A stretch of DNA of 14,705 nucleotides from assembly GCA_946886805.1 (NCBI GenBank), contig CAMPJM010000038.1, positions 1 to 14,705 of the forward strand. Reading direction: 5' to 3'. Under the pieces are notes generated by a model that did not search any database, had not been told where the DNA came from, and worked only from the letters and a program-made list of their open reading frames with translations. This document shows, piece by piece, positions 8,401 to 14,621 of the stretch (the stretch's first letter is position 1; the number at the start of each line of letters is the position of its first letter). Position numbers and translations under genes: made by a program. The DNA comes from an uncultured Flammeovirgaceae bacterium (lineage in GTDB: Bacteria > Bacteroidota > Bacteroidia > Cytophagales > Cyclobacteriaceae).

Positions 8401-8522
8401 TTAACACCGGGCAACGCTTGCTGGTCAGTGTAGTCTTTAATGGTTCCTGAGACTTGTTTTTGTGCAATGGCCAATGGAATCAGCCACACTGAAAACATAC
8501 AAATTAATAAAAGTTTTTTCAT
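5484..8522 (-). CDS. SusC/RagA-family TonB-linked outer-membrane receptor
   Basis: A 1012-residue outer-membrane transporter that takes up glycan fragments with energy from TonB-ExbBD. Residues 1-20 are a signal peptide with cleavage at AIA before Q21. Residues about 24-100 form the carboxypeptidase-regulatory-like beta-sandwich (GTIKDYTDQQALPGVNI, then DGNYTIEV and FIGYETRE). The SusC signature LGEVVVTALGIKRETRALGY lies at 101-120. The plug domain covers about 115-247 and includes the PLYVINGVPV segment and SVLKGAAASALYGYRA at 221-236, where the more usual form is YGSRAANG. The rest is the beta-barrel, ending in a typical strand (YGINLNIKL). It is first in the susC-susD unit and is transcribed divergently from the histidine kinase gene across a 192-base spacer holding candidate regulator repeats. 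Confidence 0.96.
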   Translation of the reverse strand: MKKLLLICMFSVWLIPLAIAQKQVSGTIKDYTDQQALPGVNIIIKGSPVGTISDIDGNYTIEVPGDDAVLTYSFIGYETREEVVGNRSAIDVDLIRDIQQLGEVVVTALGIKRETRALGYSVTEVQGESLTKARENNVVNSLVGKVAGLNVNSTAGGVGASTNIVIRGNSSITQSSQPLYVINGVPVESQPNANAGSQWDNAPDLGDAISNINPDDIESISVLKGAAASALYGYRAKAGVILITTKTGASGDGISFNSNYVAEQVVNLTDFQYQYGQGANNEAPESAGEAMTAARNSWGGRLDGSMVPQFDGVSRPYVAQKDNLENFYRIGGTWTNTIALKKAFEDGGVRLSASNLDNKSIVPNSGLDRQTFDLSGVFKPIKGLTIDGRANYIIEKAKNRPFLNDGPGNANHGAMFMPTSLDIRTLNPGINEDGTERVYSNDIWATNPWFAANQFVNNTTRKRLISSISARYDFENGLFIQGRAANDSYSNRYTSIVPKGTGYRPDGQIVEVTTDFNDINVDGLVGKNFSVSDKFDVNPILGASYRRTKSYNFRSQGDQILVAGIESVANTNSITTTYGTSDQEVQSVYASVELSYDDLLYVTVTGRQDWFSTLATPGFDNELGVFYPGVSGSFVFSQLLNSDALSFGKLRFGYAMVGQATDPFNTQLYYSLLGPLLNGIPLAIVKNASTPNPSLVASEATEFEFGTDLRFFNNRVGLDLTYYNKVSENEILSSPASTTSGYAGAILNAGEMTNKGIEALLRVTPIETSDFTWASSVNFAYNKNEIVSLAEDAELNTYATSRSGNGFLANIVGKPYGQIMATDYMYDESGDIVVDPDSGIPVKGELKAWGTAFHPLTAGWNNEFTYKGFNFGFLIDGKWGGKIFSGTDYYAYIFGLHKETLPGREGEKPWGTDTQASTYYNGVANNVSKLFVEDASFIKFRQLTLGYSIPTSIFNDKIKGLTISLVGRNLFYIMRKTENIDPEGNYTALAQGIELGGVPPMRSYGINLNIKL

Positions 8523-8593
8523 GGTTTATGGTTTGGTTATGGATTGAATTTGGACGAAATAATAGTAAAATAATAATAATTGAATCTTTTTTC

Positions 8594-8622
8594 GCTGAAT
8601 GGCAAAGATCTGTAGCTGAATG
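8594..8622. promoter_or_regulatory. Candidate LytTR-type box: two GCTGAATG direct repeats, period 21
   Basis: GCTGAATG occurs at 8594-8601 and again at 8615-8622, 13 bases apart and 21 bases start to start, two helical turns on one DNA face. LytTR regulators are known to bind pairs of roughly 9-bp direct repeats with about this period. On the other strand the repeats read CATTCAGC, loosely like the CATTTCA core reported for E. coli YpdB. The site sits 72-100 bases upstream of susC and about 92-121 bases upstream of the kinase start, so it could serve either or both. Binding by the adjacent regulator is inference. Confidence 0.45.
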
Positions 8623-8714
8623 AAAGTGAAATGGATCGCGAAAAGGTTCGGATGAAGTTTTATTATTTTTTCCATGAAAAGATTAATATATTGTGATTCA
8701 TTTCGATTTTATCC

Positions 8715-9848
8715 ATGAATTATCGTGCTAACTTTCATCAAGATCTTTCTTTTATATGGAAAACGGCCACAAAGCCAGAAGTAAAACCGGCTGCATCTAT
8801 TGCTGATTTTCTGAAAAGCCCCCCGGTATACCATACCATATTTTGGATCAGCTATTTTATCTTCAACACGCTGAGGTGGGGAGTCTATTTTGATGATTAT
8901 CTGTATTCGCTTAAGTCAAACATTGTTGAATTCCCCATTCACTTACTACTGGTGTACTTTAATATCTATTTCCTTTTGCGGAAAGTACTACCGAAGAGCC
9001 TTCCAAAGTATATTTTCTATTTTTTGACCTCAATTCTTATTATGTCATTAATTAGGATTGTGCTTACCTACGGCTTAGTTACCACAGAAGTATGGCGGGA
9101 GTCAACTATTCCGGTTGAATCGCCTTTTGGCTTCAACTATATTCTGGCTGTATATCTGGGGGAATTGTATTTTGTGGGTTTGATCACAGCTATCTACTTA
9201 ATTATTGCGCTTCTGGCCAGCAAGAAACGAATGCTGGAATTACAACAAAGAAATCACGAAACCGAGCTTTCTTTTTTAAGGTCGCAGGTTCAACCGCATT
9301 TTTTCTTTAATACGCTGAATAATCTATATTCCCTGACCCTTGAGAAGTCCGAGAAAGCCCCCGAAACAGTACTGAAACTTTCAGAGCTTATGAGCTATAT
9401 CATATACAAGGGAAAAAACGGGCGCGTAAAACTTGCAGAAGAGATAGAACATATCAACAACTATATAGATCTTGAATGCCTTCGCTTCGGAAATAAACTG
9501 GAAGCCCGGCTTTCTATCTCAGGTGACATACATGAAAAAAAACTTCCCCCACTCATTTTAATGCCATTCGTTGAAAATAGCTTTAAGCACGGGATTCATT
9601 ATAGAAATGGGAAAATACCTATTCAAATCGGCATAGAGGTTGTTGAGGACAATTTAATATTTACCACCAAAAACCCCACAGGTTCCTCAGAAAATGCCAG
9701 CTTTAAAAATGACGAATTATCGGGAATAGGTATTCAGAACACGAAAAGAAGACTTGAATTATTATATGGAAACGATTTTAAGCTTGATGTAAACAAGCAA
9801 ACTGATTATTTTATAGTCACCCTGAAAATAAAATTGTATGAAAATTAA
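8715..9848 (+). CDS. LytS/YehU-type sensor histidine kinase
   Basis: A 377-residue membrane sensor kinase. Hydrophobic segments at about 41-52, 71-90, 98-121 and 141-168 suggest four membrane spans with little room for a separate sensor domain. A short coiled linker leads to the His_kinase (PF06580-type) domain. The phosphoacceptor is H195 in SQVQPHFFFNTLNNL, followed by the N-box PFVENSFKHG with N288 and a G-box GIGIQNTKRRLELLYG at 337-352 for ATP binding. It overlaps the response regulator gene by 11 nt (9838-9848), so the two are translationally coupled and form a cognate pair. Divergence from susC suggests the pair controls the glycan-uptake genes. The signal is unknown. The start is ATG; no strong ribosome binding site is seen, as is common in Bacteroidota. 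Confidence 0.94.
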   Translation: MNYRANFHQDLSFIWKTATKPEVKPAASIADFLKSPPVYHTIFWISYFIFNTLRWGVYFDDYLYSLKSNIVEFPIHLLLVYFNIYFLLRKVLPKSLPKYIFYFLTSILIMSLIRIVLTYGLVTTEVWRESTIPVESPFGFNYILAVYLGELYFVGLITAIYLIIALLASKKRMLELQQRNHETELSFLRSQVQPHFFFNTLNNLYSLTLEKSEKAPETVLKLSELMSYIIYKGKNGRVKLAEEIEHINNYIDLECLRFGNKLEARLSISGDIHEKKLPPLILMPFVENSFKHGIHYRNGKIPIQIGIEVVEDNLIFTTKNPTGSSENASFKNDELSGIGIQNTKRRLELLYGNDFKLDVNKQTDYFIVTLKIKLYEN

Positions 9849-10566
9849 TTGTTTGATAGTGGATGATGAACCTCTGGCAGCAAACGTTATAAAAAAGTTT
9901 TTAACGGACTATAAAGACATTGAAGTTTTAAATACCTGTCAGGATGCCTTAGAAGCCTTTAGCTATCTTACAAATAGCGCAAATCAAAAGGTAGATCTTA
10001 TGTTTTTGGATATAAATATGCCGGAAATCTCAGGAATGGACTTGATGCGCAGGCTTGAGACCAAACCCCTTACGGTTATAACCACTGCTTACAGGGAGTA
10101 TGCGGTAGAAGGTTATGAATTAGATGTGTTTGATTATCTAATGAAGCCCATTTCTCTTGGTCGTTTTATAAGAACTATCGAAAAAATAACAGAACATTTC
10201 GAACTCATTAACAAGGTCGCGAGTTCATCACTGCTTGATCAGGAAAAGGAAGAACATATCTTTATCAAGGTTGACAAAAAGATGATAAAGCTTTATTTTT
10301 CTGATATACTGTATATTGAAAGTTTAAAGGATTATGTTCGCATCGTTTGCACGAGTGAAAATTTCATTGCCCATTCCAACTTAGGAAGCTTTACGTCCAA
10401 CCTCCCAGAGGATAAATTTATTCGCGTACACAGATCGTATACTATCTCCTTGTCCAAAATAAAATCTTTGGAAGGAAACAATATCAACATTGCCGGCAAA
10501 ATTATTCCTATCGGAAGGAACTATCAGGTGGAGATAAAAAAGCGGATCTTGCTTCAGAAGAATTGA
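9838..10566 (+). CDS. LytTR-family DNA-binding response regulator
   Basis: A 242-residue two-component regulator. The receiver domain (about 1-120) has the acidic pocket D9-D10, phosphoacceptor D58 in LMFLDINMP, the conserved T83 in TTAYREYA and K103 in DYLMKP. A linker leads to a LytTR DNA-binding domain (about 140-240), recognisable from IFIKVDKKMIKLYFSDILYIESLKD-like sequence and FIRVHRSYTIS at 194-204. The start codon lies inside the end of the kinase gene, which fixes it well and implies coupled translation. LytTR regulators bind paired direct repeats; a suitable pair lies at 8594-8622 upstream of susC. Control of susC, susD and GH20 by this protein is inferred from position, not shown. 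Confidence 0.95.
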   Translation: MKINCLIVDDEPLAANVIKKFLTDYKDIEVLNTCQDALEAFSYLTNSANQKVDLMFLDINMPEISGMDLMRRLETKPLTVITTAYREYAVEGYELDVFDYLMKPISLGRFIRTIEKITEHFELINKVASSSLLDQEKEEHIFIKVDKKMIKLYFSDILYIESLKDYVRIVCTSENFIAHSNLGSFTSNLPEDKFIRVHRSYTISLSKIKSLEGNNINIAGKIIPIGRNYQVEIKKRILLQKN

Positions 10567-10592
10567 AATAATTACTGAAGGTGGCTCAATTT

Positions 10593-10607
10593 CCCTCAAT
10601 TTGAGGG
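10593..10607. repeat. Compact inverted repeat after the response regulator gene
   Basis: CCCTCAA (10593-10599) and TTGAGGG (10601-10607) are exact inverted repeats around one base, 27 nt beyond the regulator stop codon. The close arms would give a stem of about six pairs with a 3-nt loop. No T-run follows, so it may be an operator for the downstream genes or a weak terminator. Confidence 0.35.
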
Positions 10608-10747
10608 AGTAAAATAGCGTTACAGATTGGCGACATTTAATTAAGATTAACCATCCCGTCTCTTCTTGGTTTTATTTATGTTAAAATAAAATGACCGCTT
10701 AAGATAAAATAGATTTTTCGAGACATAAAAAAATCAGAGAAACCACT

Positions 10748-11053
10748 ATGCAACTGATAAAAATCAACGCTAAAGATGATTTTAAGGTAATAGCAGGAAC
10801 CAAAAGATCTCAATCTGCCACAATGGTGCTCCAACCCGCTTCATCCACTGGAGGCTCTGATAACAAACATAAATCCAGTGATCAATGGTTATATGTGTTA
10901 TCAGGAAACGGCGAGGCCATAGTAGCGGGACAAACCCTTAAGATCGAAACCGGATCACTCTTGCTGATAGAAGCAGGCGAAACCCATGAAATTAAAAATA
11001 ATGGCAAAGAGCCATTGAAAACTTTAAACTTTTATTGTCCCCCCGAGTATTAG
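10748..11053 (+). CDS. Small single-domain cupin protein
   Basis: A 101-residue protein consisting of one cupin beta-barrel and probably cytoplasmic. The first cupin motif spans about 35-55 (GGSDNKH, then SSDQWLYVLSG), with H41 present but S43 where the second histidine of the usual HxH would be, and Q46/W47 near the usual glutamate position. The second motif is well kept: GSLLLIEAGETHEIKN at 69-84, with H80 and N84. The metal site may therefore be incomplete or altered. A role as enzyme, isomerase or ligand sensor cannot be chosen from the sequence. The ATG is preceded by a purine-rich AGAGAAA stretch that can act as a ribosome binding site. A DUF456 membrane protein gene follows after 36 bases and may be co-transcribed. 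Confidence 0.87.
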   Translation: MQLIKINAKDDFKVIAGTKRSQSATMVLQPASSTGGSDNKHKSSDQWLYVLSGNGEAIVAGQTLKIETGSLLLIEAGETHEIKNNGKEPLKTLNFYCPPEY

Positions 11054-11089
11054 AAATACTATTTAAATTGAGCCTTTTTAGAATAATAC

Positions 11090-11578
11090 ATGGATGTTTT
11101 GCTTTTATTATTATCAGCGCTTTGCATGGCCTTAGGGGTCGCTGGTGCTTTATTGCCGGTCCTTCCCGGGCCGATACTTTCTTTTGGAGGTATTATTTTG
11201 CTTCATTTAACAAAATTTGCCGCCTTCTCCTCTAATTTCCTCATTATATATGGCATAGTTGCATTGGTTATATTTTTACTGGATATGTGGATGCCTATTG
11301 GAGTAACCAAGGCTTTTGGTGCCAGTAAATACGGTACCTGGGGTGCCGGAATAGGCGTGGTGGCAGGAATTTTTTTATTGCCGCCAATCGGCATTGTTGT
11401 TTTTCCATTTACAGGTGCACTGGCAGGGGAATTAATTGATGGAAAGAACTTTCAGAAGAGTTTAAAAGGTGCTTTGGGATCTTTCTTAGGTTTCATTTTA
11501 GGCGTGGTGATGAACCTGGCTGTTTGCCTGGTAATGGCATTTTATTATGTGGAGGCCCTATATATCTATTTTCGGTAG
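11090..11578 (+). CDS. DUF456 domain-containing membrane protein
   Basis: A 162-residue, very hydrophobic inner-membrane protein with about four to five predicted spans (roughly 2-20, 28-40, 49-65, 83-112 and 126-158). The pattern is that of DUF456: LLPVLPGPILSFGG near the N-terminus, a D-x-x-x-P-x-G-V-T-K segment, GASKYGTWGAGIG in the middle, then LPPIGIVVFPFTGALAGEL. Members occur widely in bacteria but have no established function. It follows the cupin gene by 36 bases on the same strand, so they may share a transcript. No catalytic motif is visible. Downstream lies a convergent spacer with a MITE-like element. Confidence 0.88.
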   Translation: MDVLLLLLSALCMALGVAGALLPVLPGPILSFGGIILLHLTKFAAFSSNFLIIYGIVALVIFLLDMWMPIGVTKAFGASKYGTWGAGIGVVAGIFLLPPIGIVVFPFTGALAGELIDGKNFQKSLKGALGSFLGFILGVVMNLAVCLVMAFYYVEALYIYFR

Positions 11579-11648
11579 TTTTATCATTCTGCTCTTGCAT
11601 AGATAGGGATTCCGGAGCAAGCGAGCTCAACTATGAAGTATTTTCCTA

Positions 11649-11811
11649 GTGTCGTGTCAACGTTTAAATGCCGGGTAAGGCATAAGTAAATTTTGGTGTA
11701 GGTCAAGGCATAAAAAATGAGCATAGCCATAGCTATGTAAGGCTTTTTATAACGAAGACATACGCCAAAAGATACCTTGGATTACACGTCAATTTATGCT
11801 TGACAGGACAC
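11649..11811. mobile_element. 163-bp fold-back MITE-like element with TA flanks
   Basis: The left outer end AGTGTCGTGTCAA (11648-11660) and the right end (11800-11812), read on the opposite strand as AGTGTCCTGTCAA, match at 12 of 13 bases. Both ends are bounded by TA (11647-11648 and 11812-11813), a possible TA target duplication as made by IS630/Tc1-mariner-type transposases. The likeness continues inward: TTTTGGTGTAGGTC on the left mirrors TTTTGGCGTATGTC from the right, and CATAAAAA mirrors TATAAAAA. The whole element can thus fold into one long imperfect hairpin centred near 11732 (CATAGCTATG, 11728-11737). It encodes nothing recognisable and sits between two convergent genes, where it may also end transcription from both sides. 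Confidence 0.6.
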
Positions 11812-11826
11812 TAAATAAACCGCATG

Positions 11827-12240
11827 CTAAAAATAATCATAGATCTCCTCTTCAGAATCACAAATATTCAAATCCAGATTCTCTACTTTATGATCGCTAT
11901 TCTGCAAGCAATCGAATTTAAATTTCAACTTTTCCCCCGAGTTTGATTTGGTTATAATTGCCACTTCGCAAAGGCTGGAAAAACCATTGCTTTTTAAAAT
12001 GTGGCAACCTTTAATTACCCACTTTCTAAGAAAAAAAAGAAATTGGTCAGTACTTAAATCAGAAAAGGATTTCTTTATAAAAACCCACCTATTTACATTT
12101 TCGATCGTTGCCAGGTGTAGTGCTTGTTCCATGGCATCGTGGTAAGATTTCATGGTTCCCTCCTGATCAAAATGAACTTCTATTGCATCAAATATTGGGT
12201 TATACTTAATGGTGGCACTCCCATTGTTTATACCTCTCAT
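11827..12240 (-). CDS. Small STAS/SEC14-like hypothetical protein
   Basis: A 137-residue soluble protein without signal peptide or membrane segment. Its first 100 residues follow the pattern of small Bacteroidota proteins often annotated as STAS/SEC14- or SpoIIAA-like: a strand (IKYNPIFDAIEVHFDQEG), a helix (SYHDAMEQALHLATIENVNRW), a strand (WVFIKKSF), a helix before FFLRKWVIKGCHIL, then AIITKSN. Such proteins are usually stand-alone and of unknown role; binding of a lipid, nucleotide or partner protein is possible. The C-terminus is strongly acidic (CDSEEEIYDYF). Family placement rests on pattern resemblance only. It lies downstream of the beta-lactamase on the same strand after a 121-base gap, and the TA-flanked element lies just beyond its stop codon. 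Confidence 0.65.
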   Translation of the reverse strand: MRGINNGSATIKYNPIFDAIEVHFDQEGTMKSYHDAMEQALHLATIENVNRWVFIKKSFSDLSTDQFLFFLRKWVIKGCHILKSNGFSSLCEVAIITKSNSGEKLKFKFDCLQNSDHKVENLDLNICDSEEEIYDYF

Positions 12241-12361
12241 AGTTTAAAAAATTTGCAAAGTATGTTTATTAATGAAATTTAAAACGATATAATTTCAATT
12301 AGGTTTTAATTATTATCATTCCAAAAATAAAAAAAATATTCTGCCTAAATTTGGCCAACAG

Positions 12362-13171
12362 TTACCATTTTTTCATTGAGTGATATAAATTTAAGTCTTT
12401 CAATATATCCTTCGTAATGCTTATTCTATCACTGCCAAAAGTTTTGGGTATTTCTTTTCCATATAATATGGTGGCAAAACAGTAAGCATCTTTTCCTCTT
12501 TCTAAAATACCTACGTACCAGCCATAATCAGTATCTTCTATCATGCCCCAGCCTGTTTTTCCATATAATTTCAAGTTACCTTCCTCCTCCTGTAAGATAA
12601 GCTGCTTTACCGTTCTTTGAACTTTCGGACTAAAAGCCAGCTTTTCTTCATACAAAAGCTTTAGAAAATTCACCTGCTGTTTAGGAGTGATTTTTAAACT
12701 GCCATCTAACCAAAATATGTCAATTTCCGAAATGGTTTGATTACCATAATCCTCCCGTGATAGGTATTGCTGCATCTTGTCCTTACCAATTCTCTTGGCT
12801 AACTCCTGATAGTACCAAACTACCGAATATTTCATTCCCGAAGCAAGGGAATGGTCTCTATTCCATACAGGAACACTTCGTTCTATACCATCCCATTGAT
12901 AGATAACTCCCGAGTCTGCCACCACGCCGGTTTCCAAACCAACCAAAGCATTAAAAATCTTAAAAGTGGAAGCGGGTAAAAATTCTGTTTCGGATAAAAC
13001 TGGATCTGAATGAATGTATTTGTCATTACTAATGTCATACAAAATAAAAGCACCATCATAGGTGCCAAAAAAATGTTGAAGGTCAATCTTAGTCTCCTGT
13101 GTTTGGGCAGATATAGGATTCCCAAAGGGAGAAAAACCAAATAAAATAAAGATAGCCAGTTTTTTTTTCAT
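12362..13171 (-). CDS. Class D (OXA-type) beta-lactamase
   Basis: A 269-residue serine beta-lactamase expected in the periplasm, where it would hydrolyse penicillins and possibly other beta-lactams through an acyl-enzyme. Residues 1-22 form a signal peptide (MKKKLAIF onward, cleavage at SA before Q23). All class D motifs are present: the active site S68-T-F-K71, whose lysine is carbamylated in this class; S116-V-V118 in KYSVVWYYQ; Y142-G-N144; W154 in FWLDGSLKITP; and K205-T-G207 in YGKTGWG, then WYVGILERG. I chose the ATG at 13171; a longer reading from GTG at 13198 would put nine polar residues before the signal peptide. It lies 149 bases after a methyltransferase gene, with no resistance cassette, integrase or transposase beside it, so it looks like a resident chromosomal enzyme. 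Spectrum cannot be predicted. Confidence 0.93.
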   Translation of the reverse strand: MKKKLAIFILFGFSPFGNPISAQTQETKIDLQHFFGTYDGAFILYDISNDKYIHSDPVLSETEFLPASTFKIFNALVGLETGVVADSGVIYQWDGIERSVPVWNRDHSLASGMKYSVVWYYQELAKRIGKDKMQQYLSREDYGNQTISEIDIFWLDGSLKITPKQQVNFLKLLYEEKLAFSPKVQRTVKQLILQEEEGNLKLYGKTGWGMIEDTDYGWYVGILERGKDAYCFATILYGKEIPKTFGSDRISITKDILKDLNLYHSMKKW

Positions 13172-13320
13172 TTTGTTTAAGTCTTTAGATTGACACACTT
13201 TGTTTTATCATCTTTATCTGAATTGGGAAAATAGCTAATTTACCCTATCCTATAGCTTGAGACTAAACACATTGTAGACCCTTAGTTATTCATTTGCCTT
13301 CTCTTATTCATAGGCTATAT

Positions 13321-14244
13321 TTATACCTTGCCTGCCACTATATACATTATATTTCCGCCAGCAGAAACAAATTTTTCTTCCTTTAATTGTGTGAGGGCCC
13401 ATGCTTTGTAGGCATCCAATTTTATCCAATAAGAATCAAAATCTCTCTTTTTGCCTCCCCCCGCCTTAAAATAGCGAAGATTATCATCATATCCTGAACC
13501 TCCTGAATTTGTTTCGAACCATTCTACCAACTGGCTTGCTCTTACTCTTTTTTCGCGGGTGTCGTACGGAGGTATGATGGTTAGTGCTTTATCGGAAATC
13601 CACACTTTAATATCTGACAAACCGGCTTTCAAGAACAATTCAGGCAATACATCGCCCAACGAGCTGTACCCTTCTCCAAGTCTTTGTTTGCCTTTTTCGC
13701 ACCTTAGCCTTACCTCAATTACTTCCATCACGTCCTTTACATCAAAATCTGCCTGAGCCAAACTATCAAACATGAGGTTGGGCACAAGGTTATTGGGCTC
13801 AAGAGCCATCACCCAGCTGTCCTTCTTCGTGACACGCTTCATTTCTTTAACAACTTCCAACGGCTCTGGAACATGAATTAATAACGTTTGGCAAAAAGTC
13901 AAGTCCATTTCCTCATCGGAAAACGGTAGATGGTTTGCATCGCCTTCCATAAATTCAAAATCCACTCCTTTGGATTTCTCACTTTTTCTTACTTTCTGCC
14001 TCGCCCTTTTGAGATGTCGCTTTTCAAAATCCAGCCCCTTTATCGAAGCACCTTCTGATAAATAGTTAGCAATGTTCAACGACATGATGCCATTACCACA
14101 CCCTATGTCAGCAACATTTTTACAGTCTTTGAGGGATAATCTTTTCGATAGCAACTCCAGGTAATCCTCGTTCCACCAATATTCCCGTGATTCTCCGAGA
14201 TGATCTATGGAATGAGCCTGATTTTCATTTTGTGAATAATTCAA
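13321..14244 (-). CDS. Class I SAM-dependent methyltransferase
   Basis: A 307-residue cytoplasmic protein with a Rossmann-fold methyltransferase domain at about 40-150. Motif I is VADIGCGNG at 44-52 and binds S-adenosylmethionine. An acidic residue ending strand 2 (D72 in GLDFEKRHL) would hold the ribose hydroxyls, and GDANHLPF with D102 contacts the adenine. The later LTFCQTLLIHVPEPLEVVKEM resembles motifs of the Methyltransf_11/25 type. The C-terminal half (about 165-307), including RYFKAGGGKKRDFDSYW, is probably the substrate-recognition part and matches no specific family I can name. The N-terminal segment SREYWWNEDYLELLSKRL resembles the lead-in helix of small-molecule methyltransferases. 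The methyl acceptor is unknown. It is upstream of the beta-lactamase on the same strand but separated by 149 bases. Confidence 0.88.
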   Translation of the reverse strand: MNYSQNENQAHSIDHLGESREYWWNEDYLELLSKRLSLKDCKNVADIGCGNGIMSLNIANYLSEGASIKGLDFEKRHLKRARQKVRKSEKSKGVDFEFMEGDANHLPFSDEEMDLTFCQTLLIHVPEPLEVVKEMKRVTKKDSWVMALEPNNLVPNLMFDSLAQADFDVKDVMEVIEVRLRCEKGKQRLGEGYSSLGDVLPELFLKAGLSDIKVWISDKALTIIPPYDTREKRVRASQLVEWFETNSGGSGYDDNLRYFKAGGGKKRDFDSYWIKLDAYKAWALTQLKEEKFVSAGGNIMYIVAGKV

Positions 14245-14371
14245 TCAATAAGTTTTTTAGTTATTATTAACTACGAAGGTATTTACAAATAGGGAAAAAG
14301 CAGGTACGTTGCCTCGATTTTTACTGAAAAAGTCTTGATTTAGCCTTTAGTAGAAGTCGTGCAGGTGAAAT

Positions 14372-14463
14372 GGGGGACAAGCGACCGGAGGTTTTGTGAT
14401 TGCAGTGGTCATTTCAGACAGCACCTAAACGGAAACACGAATCAGTCGGATCATCCACCAATT
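14372..14463. repeat. Dispersed direct repeat, copy 1 (92 bp)
   Basis: It starts GGGGGACAAGCGACCGG and ends ATCATCCACCAATT, with inner blocks TTGTGATTGCAGTGGT, TTTCAGAC and CTAAACGGAAA shared with copy 2 at 14607-14705. The starts are 235 bases apart. Divergence between copies includes small length differences, so the repeat is not recent. Confidence 0.6.
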
Positions 14464-14492
14464 TCTTTTAGGTTGTGGCTACTAGCCCATCC

Positions 14493-14516
14493 GCGTCCTG
14501 TCCCCCGACAGGATGC
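14493..14516. repeat. Strong hairpin between the two repeat copies
   Basis: GCGTCCTGTC (14493-14502) pairs with GACAGGATGC (14507-14516) over ten positions, one a G-T pair, around the loop CCCC. The sequence CCTGTCCCCCGACAG is the inverse of the CTGTCGGGGGACA that starts repeat copy 2, so the same core occurs in both orientations. Confidence 0.5.
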
Positions 14517-14596
14517 ATTCGTAGTAGGTAAGGAAAACATGTGCCAGCCGAAGGACAACTTCTATGGCGATATTCACACTTCGCCGCTCTTAAATT

Positions 14597-14621
14597 GGTC
14601 GCTGTCGGGGGACAAGCGACC
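14597..14621. repeat. Hairpin at the start of repeat copy 2
   Basis: GGTCGCTGTC (14597-14606) pairs with GACAAGCGACC (14611-14621) with one bulged A, around a short G-rich loop. Copy 1 lacks the left arm: it is preceded by GCAGGTGAAAT instead. Only copy 2 therefore has this palindrome. Confidence 0.5.

Noticed and set aside
8523..8714. Promoters with the Bacteroidota TTTG / TAnnTTTG consensus
   Set aside because: Only near-matches such as GATCTTTG on the - strand were found, without a well-placed upstream TTG, so no promoter position is called.
11035..11235. 66-codon open frame overlapping the cupin end and DUF456 start
   Set aside because: It is an out-of-frame shadow of two well-supported genes.
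12300..12361. Terminator after the beta-lactamase
   Set aside because: A T-rich run follows only a 3-bp GCC/GGC pairing on the transcribed strand, too weak to call.
13172..13198. Upstream GTG start for the class D beta-lactamase
   Set aside because: It would add nine polar residues before a standard lysine-rich signal peptide; the ATG at 13171 gives a normal signal peptide.
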